Assembly (NCBI RefSeq): GCF_010015445.1
Contig: NC_053134.1
Location: 16,800,629-16,864,628, forward strand
DNA: 64,000 nucleotides
Reading direction: 5' to 3'
From: Perca fluviatilis
Lineage: Eukaryota; Chordata; Actinopteri; Perciformes; Percidae
Part shown: piece after piece, positions 47,601 to 62,786 of the stretch
Numbering within the stretch: position 1 is the first letter of the stretch
Layout: every line of letters starts with the position of its first letter
Notes under the pieces: generated by a model
Seen by the model: only the letters and a program-made list of their open reading frames with translations
What the model was told of the DNA's origin: nothing
Databases searched by the model: none
Translations under genes and position numbers: made by a program

Positions 47601-50600
47601 TTTTATTCGACTATACTATACTATGGCTTTTTTTCACTTTTTGACCATACTATACTATGGCTTTTTATCACTTCATTCGACATTCTATACTAAGGCTTTT
47701 TTCGATATACTATGCTTGGCTTTTTTATCACTTTTTCGACATTCTATACTATGACTTTATTACCACTATATTTGACATCCTATACTATGGCTTTTCATCT
47801 TTTCTCGACATACTCACTAGTGGCTTTTTATCACTTTTATTCGACATACTATACTATGAGCGCTTTTTACGCTTCGATACTATACTATGCACTTACCCTT
47901 CGTCATTTTACTACATGGCTTTATTACCCTATATTTGACATAGTATACTTTGGCTTTATCACTTATTGTATACTATACTATGTCTTTTTGATCCCACTTT
48001 ATTCAGATACTATACTATGTCTTTTTGATCACTTTTATTCGACATAGTATGCTAATACGTTTTCTATGTTTCTATGTTTTGATTGTCTTTTCCCCCCACA
48101 TTATTAACCTTCCTCCCCCCCCCCTCCTCTACTACCATCTCCTTCATTTTCCTTTCATTCCTCCTTCCTCTTCTTTCCACTTCCATCTTTCCCTCCATAT
48201 TTCTTCCACTTTTCTCCTTTTATCCTTTTCCACCTTTCTCTTCCTCCTTCTATATTTATTTCCTTTTATTCTTCCTCCATTTCTTTCTCCTTGTCTCCAT
48301 CGTTTGTCCTTCTTTTCCTTGTGTCCTCCTGCTCTTGCCTTCCTTGTTTCTCCGTTTCTCCTTCTTTCTACCTTCTTATTTTATCTATATGGGTCTTTTG
48401 CATACTATCCTTGGCTTTTTTGTCTATACTGTCTTTTACTTCATTTGATCCTTATGCTGTGCCAGCTATCCTTCACTTTTTTTCCTGTTCTGTGTTTTTT
48501 AATTTGTTTATTATTTTTGTCCACTTTGTTCACATATACTATACTATGCTTTACCCTTTTTCTCCTATGCTTTTTTCACTTTTTTCTTCCTGTTTTTTAT
48601 CCTTTGTTGGACATACTATGCTATGCTTTTTATCCTTCATTCATTGTACCTATGCTATGGCTTTTTTTTTATTAGATGCTATTATTGTTTGTTGTTTTTC
48701 CTTTTATTTTTTTTTGTGGGTTTTTCTTTTTTATTTATATCATATCTTTTAAATTCTTTTTGCATTTGCTCTATGCTATGCTTTTATCCTTTTTCTTTCA
48801 TTACTATTTTGTGTATATTTATACTTACCTTTTACTTTTTTGATATACTTATTTAAATATATTACTTTTTGTCTTTATACCCTTACTTCTTTTTTTACAC
48901 TGTGGTACTATGCTTTTATACGTTATACTATACTATGCTTTTATCCATTATTCAAACTACTATGCTATGGCTTTTTGTTCTTTTGAATCTATGCTATGAG
49001 CGCTTGCTCTTTTACTTCTTCTAGCCCTTCCTACTATCTTCCTTCATACTATACTAGCTTTATCCTTTCTGACTTATACTATCTTACCCTTTTCACATAC
49101 TATACTATGCGCTTTCACTTATTCAACTACTTCTATCTTTTTTTATCCTTTTGACTACTATACTATGGCTTTATCATTTTTCTAACATATACTATGGCTG
49201 ATATGTTTGAATACTATACTATGCTCTTTGATCTTAATCTATGCTAGCTTTTCCTTGCATACTATGTTTTCGCTTCTTTTTTCCTCTTTTCTTTTTTCAC
49301 TTTTTTGACATGCTATGCTATGGCTTTTATCCCCTCATTCCATACTATGCTATTGGCTTTTTTTATCCTTTATTACTTTATACTATGGCTTTTTTATCCC
49401 TCTCCTTCACATACTATACTATGCGCTTTTTACCACTTATTTGTCTATGGGTCTTTTTTTTATACTATACTATGCTTTTTTTATCCTTTATTTCATATGC
49501 TTATGCTATGGCTTTTTTGTCCGCTATAATTACATACTATGCTATGAGCTTTTTGCCACTTTATTCAACATACTTATGCCTATGAGCTTTTTTATCACTT
49601 TTAGACATCTATACTATGGCTTTTTATCACTTTATTCAACCATACTATACTATGGCTTTTTTATCCTTTATTAGACGTCACTATGCTTGGCTTTTTTTTT
49701 TATCACTTTTTGACGTACTATGCTATTACCACCACTATATACTTGTGTGACATACTATACTATGAGCTCTTTGATCCTTTATTAGACATGCTATACATAT
49801 GGCTTTTCATCCGCTGACATACTATGCTATGAGCTTTTTTTTATCACTTTTTAGACATACTAATACTAATGACTTTATTGTCACTATATTTGACGTGCTA
49901 TGCTATGGCTTTTGATCCTTTATTCGGTACTATGCTATGGCTTTTTACTTTTATCGACATGCTATGCTATGAGCTTTTTTATCACTTTGATTCGACATGC
50001 TAATACTATGGCTTTATTGTCTACCTTATTAGACATGCTATGCTATGGCTTTTTATCCTTTGATAGACATACTATACTATGGCTTTTTATCGGCTTTTTT
50101 TAGACATACTATACTATGGCTTTATTGCCACTATATTTGACATACTATACTGACTGTGATCACTTCGTTCGACATACTAATACTATGAAGCTTTTCATCA
50201 TTTTATTCAGACATGCTATGGTATGGCTTTTTTTTTTTGTCACTTTTTTGACATACTATGCTATGGCTTTTTTTATCACTTTATTCACGACGCGCCACTA
50301 TACTATGAGCTTTATTGCCATATTTGACGCTACTATGCATGAGCTTTTTTATCCTTTTGACATACTATACTATGAGCTTTATTACCACAATATTTGACAT
50401 ACTATACTATGGCTTTTTGATCACTTTGTCGACATACTATACTATGGCTTTTTATCACTTTTGACATACTATACTATGGCTTTTTATCCTTTTTATCACT
50501 TTTTCGACATACTATACTATGGCTTTTTGCCACTATATTTTACATACTGTACTATGGCTTTTTATCACTTTTAGACATACTATACATATGGCTTTTTGAT

Positions 50601-53600
50601 CACTTTATTCAACATACTATACTATGGCTTTTCATCTCTTTTTTATTTATACTATACTATGGCTTTTTAGCTACTTTATTCATACTAACTATAGCTTTTA
50701 GCACTTTATTAGACATACTATACTATGGCTTTTTGCTTTATTAGAATATACTATACTATGGCTTTTTTATCCTTTTTTCTGATATACTATACTATGGCTT
50801 TACCACTTTTCGACATACTATACTATGGCTTTTTTAGCACTTTATTCGACATACTATACTATGGCTTTTTTATCACTTTTTTGACATACTATACTATGGT
50901 TTTATCACTTTTTTATCACTTTTTTCAACATACTATACTATGGCTTTTTTGCCACTATATTTGACATACTGTACTATGGCTTTTTATCACTTTTTTGACA
51001 TACTATACTATGGCTTTTTTATCACTTTATTCGACATACTATACTATGGCTTTTTTATCACTTTATTCGGCATACTATGGCTTTTTTCGACATACTATAC
51101 TATGGCTTTTTTCATCACTTCATTCGACATACTATACTATGGCTTTTTTATCACTTTTCTGACATACTATACTATGGCTTTATTACCACTATATTTAACA
51201 TACTATACTATGGCTTTTTGATCACTTTATTCGACATACTATACTATGGCTTTTTGATCACTTTATTCGACATACTATACTATGGCTTTTTCATCACCTT
51301 ATTCGACATACTATACTATGGCTTTTTTATCACATTTTTGACATACTATACTATGGCTTTTTTCGACATACTATACTATGGCTTTTTTATCACTTTATTC
51401 GACATACTATACTAAGGCTTTTTTATCATTTTATTCGACATACTATAGTATGGCTTTTTTTGTCACTTTTTTGACATACTATACTATGGCTTTTTTATCA
51501 CTTCATTCGATATACTATACTAAGGCTTTTTCGATATACTATACCATGGCTTTTTTATCACTTTTTTCGACATTCTATACTATGACTTTATTACCACTAT
51601 ATTTGACATCCTATACTATGGCTTTTTCATCTCTTTTTTCGACATACTATACTATGGCTTTTTTAGCACTTTATTCGACATACTATACTATGGCTTTTTT
51701 ATCACTTTTCTGACATACTATACTATGGCTTTATTACCACTTTTCTGACATACTATACTATGGCTTTATTACCACTATATTTGACATACTATACTATGGC
51801 TTTATTGCCACTTTATTCGACATAGTATACTATGGCTTTTTTATCACTTTTTTCGACATACTATACTATGGCTTTTTGATCGCTTTATTCGACATACTAT
51901 ACTATGGCTTTTTGATCACTTTATTCGACATACTATACTATGGCTTTTTGATCACTTTATTCGACATACTATACTATGGCTTTTTCATCACTTCATTCAA
52001 CATACTATACTATGGCTTTTTTATCACTTTTTTGACATACTATACTATGGCTTTTTGATCACTTTATTCGACATACTATACTATGGCTTTTTCATCACTT
52101 CATTCAACATACTATACTATGGCTTTTTTATCACTTTTTTCGACATACTATACTATGGCTTTATTGCCACCATATTTGACATACTATACTATGGCTTTTT
52201 TATCACTTTTTTCGACATACTATAGCTTTTTTATCACTTCATTCGACATACTATACTATTGCTTTTTTATTACTTATTATACTATGACCTTTGTATGAAG
52301 TAATTGAATCATGACATTAGATTTTATTCATCTTAATTGTCAGTGCACAACAAAATGCAGTTCAACATTACAACATTACTTTTCAAGTTTTAAGTTCAAC
52401 AGTTAAAAAAGCTGTAAAGTGCAAAGTTATATTCAGAAAACACCGTATGAGCATCATAAACATTAAGTTCATATATACATGTTAATAGTTTTACAGTATG
52501 AACACCGTAAGCAGTTCAGTTATAAGTATATAACATATAGTCAGTGTAAATACAGGTCATACTAACAGTACACTAAATACAGAATAAAGGTGACAGCTGA
52601 GGGGAAGAAGCTGTTCCTCAGCCTGCTGTTCCTGGAATGAAGAGTCCTGTAGCATCTCGCAGTTTTCACCACCCAGTTGTCATGTCCATGTCATACCATG
52701 GTGCAAAATATCACAAAAAATATTCCATAAAAAGTCTGAAGTCATAGCATGGTACATCGAATATACAGTAGTCGCAAAAAGCTAAAGTATAGTATGTCGG
52801 AAAAAGTGATAAAAAATCCATAGTATGGCTCACCCAGTAGAGTGTGCGCCCCATGTAGGCTGAGTCCATGCCAGCGGCTCGGATTTGAATGTGACCTGCA
52901 GCCCTTTGCTGCATGTCATCCCTCCTGTCTCTCCCCTTTCCTGTCTTAGAGCTATCCTGTCAATTAAAGGCCATACAAAGCCCCAAAAATAAGTATGTCG
53001 AAAAAGTCATAGTATAGTCCAATAATCATTTAAAACAAATCATAAAAATTAATATTACAGAATGTTGAAAATATCAGTCATAGTATTTCTAAAATAGTCA
53101 TATTAAAAAAAAAAATTAATTAAAAGTCACAGTATAGTAGGCTATGTTGAATAAAGTGAAAAAGCCATAGTATAGTATGTTGAAAAAAATCATAGTATGT
53201 CAGGAAAATGTTTTAATATGTCAAAGTCAGTGTAGTATGTTGAAAAATCATGGTCAGTATAGTAGTCAGAACAAATCATAAATGTTTTGTTATAGTAGGC
53301 TGTGTCGAAAGTCATAGTATGTCAAAGTCATGAAAACGTCATAGTAAAGTATTTCAAAATAGTCATAAAAAAAAAAGCCATGTGGTATGTTAAAAACAAT
53401 CATTGTATGTCGGAAAAAGTCAGTTAAGTTTGTGAAAATGTAAATGTTTTAGCATACAACCTGTTTTGTACAAATGTACATATTGAAAACTGTGTTTACG
53501 ACTTAAATACTCTTTAAGGGATTTAGTACTTTAAGATCCTATGTTTTAGACAGCCATGGAAAAGATCAACTCAGTCGTATAAAGTCAGTTATTTTAAGAC

Positions 53601-54153
53601 ATGCCCACAGTATATGATTTTTTTTTCTAATGTAAACCAATCTGAACCAACCCACCTTGAGAAAGTCTTAAAGTTACATCAACATTTTAAGGCCGAAAGC
53701 CAGACAGCTGTTTTAAACCAGATGGTTAAAGTTCACACTCTGCTTTTCATATCAAATATCTGGTTAAACTGAATGTATCCGATGTTATGGCCGAAGTTAA
53801 AAAAGAGAATAAAGGTAAGGCTGCTGCTTAGGACGCAATCTGCTAGCTGTGTAAAGTTGTGTGCTTTGCCCTTTTCTAATAGCATGATGCTTTGGTGTTT
53901 GTGCTCTCCGTTTCAGTTTCTTAATGAATACCACTTTGACTATTTTATATAGTAGCTTGTTAACATTTTAGGACTTGGGCAAAGAAAAAGGGTTTTGTAA
54001 AAATGTTTATTTTTTTTAAACCATGTCAAATTGGGATAATTTGATTTTTGATGTCTGTATGTAGAAATTAAGTAATTACTATAAAGATTACTGATTTTTG
54101 TCTCATTCCACAGTGCCAAAGGAAGAGGCAAGGCCAAGGGCAGGGTGAGATAA
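36113..54153 (+). CDS. tnnt2: Troponin T, cardiac/slow-type, 16 proposed coding exons
   Basis: Troponin T anchors the troponin complex to tropomyosin on thin filaments of striated muscle. Exons: 36113-36147, 36264-36271, 36373-36396, 38936-38956, 39115-39168, 39903-39920, 40231-40245, 41067-41088, 41190-41250, 41404-41520, 41640-41717, 43157-43270, 43447-43559, 43758-43848, 44617-44657, 54114-54153. Joined, they give 852 nt, 283 codons plus stop, the usual family length. The N terminus is the acidic variable region. [20 protein letters not shown] is the conserved tropomyosin-binding block. [14 protein letters not shown] and [20 protein letters not shown] belong to the TnI/TnC-binding coiled coil. 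[16 protein letters not shown] and the KGRGKAKG tail favour a TNNT2-like paralog, but KPLNIDHL recalls TNNT3, so the paralog is uncertain. The tail ends GRVR rather than the usual GRWK. The final intron is about 9.5 kb and contains the minisatellite. Confidence 0.92.
36264..36271 (+). CDS. tnnt2: troponin T 8-nt microexon with GC-AG intron
   Basis: After the acceptor tttttcag comes TGAGGAAG followed by gcaagt, a good GC-type donor. Only this 8-nt reading keeps the acidic frame into the next exon. The GT at 36276 would give 12 nt and break the frame. Troponin T genes commonly have such tiny 5' exons. Confidence 0.6.
36373..36396 (+). CDS. tnnt2: troponin T acidic miniexon
   Basis: This 24-nt, phase 1-1 exon, acceptor tgcacag, donor GAAG|gtaaag, encodes EETQQEE within the frame. 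It fits the alternatively spliced acidic N-terminal region. Confidence 0.75.
36880..37620 (-). mobile_element. LINE fragment, reverse transcriptase C-terminal region
   Basis: A - strand frame (37146-37568) includes [20 protein letters not shown] and VLPFWKEVL, the Cys/His-Trp-Cys motif at the C terminus of L1-type fish LINE proteins. It is truncated. It lies inside a troponin T intron in antisense orientation. Confidence 0.75.
37862..38650. repeat. Dispersed teleost repeat (TACTTTTACTTAAGTA family)
   Basis: CAGTGGTGAAAAGTGAC, TTCACTACATTTGAGAGGGA and TGTACTTTTACTTAAGTAAAG are characteristic phrases of a common fish repeat. A short related piece is at about 30893-30940. Confidence 0.7.
38936..38956 (+). 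CDS. tnnt2: troponin T candidate miniexon
   Basis: This 21-nt, phase 1-1 candidate lies between cactcag and GAAG|gtttgt and reads VMEMLKE. It is less acidic than its neighbours and the donor is only fair. It can be left out without a frameshift. Confidence 0.5.
39115..39168 (+). CDS. tnnt2: troponin T N-terminal exon (Val-Glu repeats)
   Basis: This 54-nt, phase 1-1 exon, acceptor atatag, donor GAAG|gtaatt, encodes [18 protein letters not shown]. The alternating Val-Glu and Pro content suits the extended N-terminal region. Confidence 0.8.
39903..39920 (+). CDS. tnnt2: troponin T miniexon EPPTAE
   Basis: This 18-nt, phase 1-1 exon lies between caccttag and GAAG|gtaaat. It is symmetric and skippable. 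Confidence 0.7.
40231..40245 (+). CDS. tnnt2: troponin T miniexon EPAEE
   Basis: This 15-nt, phase 1-1 exon lies between tcacaaag and GAAG|gtgaag. The EPAEE repeat unit resembles the preceding exon. Confidence 0.68.
41067..41088 (+). CDS. tnnt2: troponin T exon DDSKPKPK
   Basis: This 22-nt exon, acceptor ataatag, donor CCAAA|gtaagt, encodes the basic/proline linker DDSKPKPK before the conserved core. Confidence 0.82.
41190..41250 (+). CDS. tnnt2: troponin T exon: start of conserved core
   Basis: This 61-nt exon encodes [20 protein letters not shown], matching the VPPKIPDGERVDFD block of vertebrate troponin T. Acceptor is attttag; donor GAT|gtaagt. Confidence 0.93.
41404..41520 (+). CDS. tnnt2: troponin T exon: tropomyosin-binding region
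   Basis: This 117-nt phase 0-0 exon includes [20 protein letters not shown] then [19 protein letters not shown], diagnostic of troponin T. Acceptor is ctgcag; donor ATC|gtaagt. Confidence 0.96.
41577..41638. repeat. TG/CG repeat forming the 3' end of a troponin T intron
   Basis: About 19 TG units followed by CGCGTGTGCG-type alternation, running up to the acceptor gcgcag. Confidence 0.97.
41640..41717 (+). CDS. tnnt2: troponin T exon: RAEQQRIR segment
   Basis: This 78-nt phase 0-0 exon encodes [20 protein letters not shown] then RQARVV, a strongly conserved segment. The acceptor gcgcag is preceded by a TG repeat instead of a normal pyrimidine tract. Confidence 0.95.
41952..42729 (+). mobile_element. 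Tc1-type transposon deletion derivative
   Basis: The ends are inverted repeats beginning TACAGTACTGTGCAAAAGT and flanked by TA. Inside are the transposase N-terminal part ([44 protein letters not shown]) and the C-terminal part ([32 protein letters not shown]). The catalytic middle is missing, so it cannot be autonomous. It lies in the troponin T intron 41718-43156. Confidence 0.93.
43157..43270 (+). CDS. tnnt2: troponin T exon: central charged segment
   Basis: This 114-nt phase 0-0 exon includes [20 protein letters not shown] then QQYGGVQQR, the counterpart of the AKKKKALSNM block. Acceptor is gtacag; donor AGG|gtcagt. Confidence 0.94.
43447..43559 (+). CDS. tnnt2: troponin T exon: start of TnI-binding helix
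   Basis: This 113-nt exon includes [20 protein letters not shown] then NIDHLTEDK. It ends GTGAA|gtaagg and the Lys codon is completed by the next exon. Confidence 0.95.
43758..43848 (+). CDS. tnnt2: troponin T exon: TnI/TnC coiled coil
   Basis: This 91-nt exon includes [20 protein letters not shown] then KRQKYE, the heptad-rich TnT helix of the troponin core. Acceptor is ctaaag; donor GAG|gtaagt. Confidence 0.95.
43925..44100. repeat. GGAATAGTTTGACA-family fragment
   Basis: ACTTTGACATTCTGCAAACTA, GGAAACAGGGAAACGGCTAGC and TTGGCTCTGTCCAA are shared with the other copies. Confidence 0.6.
44138..44236. mobile_element. 99-bp hAT-type MITE, 8-bp TSD
   Basis: It begins TAGAGATGTTCGGAACCGATA and ends GGTATCGGACCATCTCTA, an inverted pair. 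ATAGCTAG flanks it at 44130-44137 and 44237-44244. The left flank plus first element bases are also duplicated at 44109-44127. Confidence 0.88.
44617..44657 (+). CDS. tnnt2: troponin T penultimate exon
   Basis: This 41-nt exon encodes [13 protein letters not shown] plus two bases, continuing the coiled coil (INVLRNRINDNQK in cardiac TnT). Acceptor is ttccag; donor TT|gtgagt. The following intron is about 9.5 kb. Confidence 0.93.
45208..52292 (+). repeat. ~7.1-kb minisatellite array in the last troponin T intron
   Basis: Tandem units share the core CATACTATACTATGGCTTTTT. The commonest unit is 36-37 bp, with a TATCAC(T)n segment between T tracts. A shorter form of about 25 bp lacks TATCAC. Variants begin with TGATCACTTTATTCG, TCATCACTTCATTC or ATTGCCACTATATTTG. 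By length the block could hold up to about 190 long units. Copies are clean at about 45.4-47.6 and 50.7-52.25 kb and degraded between. The whole block is inside the intron 44658-54113. Open frames across it arise because 36 is divisible by three; they are not genes. Confidence 0.97.
48062..48370 (+). repeat. Pyrimidine-rich block inside the minisatellite
   Basis: C/T-rich sequence with almost no minisatellite core occupies the middle of the array. Similar T-rich, core-poor sequence continues patchily to about 49.3 kb. Confidence 0.75.
52300..52680. mobile_element. Probable LINE 3'-end fragment between the array arms
   Basis: The text GAGGGGAAGAAGCTGTTCCT followed by a CAGCCTGCTGTTCCTGG motif is common in teleost retrotransposon tails. 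It separates the direct array from the inverted copies. Family assignment is from memory. Confidence 0.45.
52690..53430 (-). repeat. Inverted, diverged copies of the minisatellite unit
   Basis: Segments such as AGTATAGTATGTCGGAAAAA (about 52786) and CCATAGTATAGTATGTTGAA (about 53165) are the reverse complement of the array core. They are degenerate and interrupted by a SINE at about 52827-52990. Confidence 0.85.
52827..52990 (+). mobile_element. tRNA-derived SINE within the inverted repeat copies
   Basis: It begins GGCTCACCCAGTAGAGTG (A-box-like), then CGGCTCGGATTTGAATGTG (B-box-like), then a CTGTCTCTCCCC body and an A-rich end. The sequence on both sides is the inverted minisatellite unit. 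Confidence 0.75.
54114..54153 (+). CDS. tnnt2: troponin T terminal exon
   Basis: After acceptor attccacag, T completes Phe and [12 protein letters not shown] is followed by TAA at 54151-54153. The basic GRGKAKG tail matches cardiac TnT, but the invariant Trp-Lys end is absent. Confidence 0.85.
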
Positions 54154-54239
54154 ATGTAAACATCAGCAAGAGTTCTCCTAGGAAGCATCTGAAAATGAGC
54201 AGCAGTATTTACTTCCGTGACATTGTGTGCTTAAACAAT

Positions 54240-54245
54240 AATAAA
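54240..54245 (+). terminator. tnnt2: Poly(A) signal of the troponin T gene
   Basis: AATAAA lies about 87 nt after the stop codon, giving a short 3' UTR as expected for a sarcomeric gene. Confidence 0.7.
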
Positions 54246-54388
54246 AGATCTTGCTTTTAAGCTCAGCAGTGCTTGTTTGCATGGCTCAAGTTTAAAACTA
54301 GTGGATATGTTTCTCTTACTTTCTACCAATCCCCTCAGTTTAAAAGCAAATAAATCCAGGTCATTCAACTGGCAATAAAATACCGCAA

Positions 54389-54394
54389 TTTATT
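54389..54394 (-). terminator. dnm1l: Candidate poly(A) signal of dnm1l
   Basis: TTTATT on the + strand is AATAAA on the - strand. It is the best such hexamer I saw below the dnm1l stop codon and would give a 3' UTR of about 0.7 kb (54.39-55.11 kb). Confidence 0.5.
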
Positions 54395-55108
54395 CTTCTG
54401 GGAACCATACACAAAGAACCACAGTGCACCATACATTTTACATGTAGGCAGCGATATGTATATAATAGTAAGACTTACTGCAGCAATCTGAAACATTATC
54501 CACACAATTACACAAGTATTCTGATAGCAATATAGTGTCAGGGTGAGGGACTTTCTATACAGTACAGTGTGGTGACAACAGTGCAAAAAAAAATAAAGTT
54601 GATGGAGTATGTACACAGGCAAGAGGACTAACATTTGCTGCAACTAGTGTATTTGAATTCTAATCCCTGCTGTATTGTTACACTATGACTTCTATGGTTC
54701 CAGACACATCAAAGCTACTCCTAACTAGAGTCCAAACACGATGTAATGATTTGTGGAGCTGCCAAAATGACTTAAACATTTTTCATTTTCACACTGGTTA
54801 ACCACAGTCTGTTAAAAATGAAAAGTAAGTTGCCTTTGACTGCACAAAATCTTATTTTTAACATTAGCTAAAATAAGTAGTGCATTTTCATGTATTCCAG
54901 ACAACACCACATATTTTAAATAAATAATTACCTACATTTCTTTCAGGTAGCGTGTGAGCCAATATACCTACTTTGAGCAGGGATCAGGACAGTGCATTTC
55001 CATGGTTACAAATCTAAACTTATTGTTCAGACATGATGCGTGCATAAAGCGTCAGTCCTTTCAGCATGAGGAGATAGCGGATCAGGTTCAGCTCCCTTTG
55101 TTGACTTT

Positions 55109-62786
<7,678 letters not shown>

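Noticed and set aside
48025..48752. Long Phe/Leu/Ser-rich open frames
   Set aside because: They are translations of C/T-rich low-complexity sequence.
45208..52292. CRISPR array
   Set aside because: Units are contiguous with no unique spacers, and the context is a vertebrate intron.
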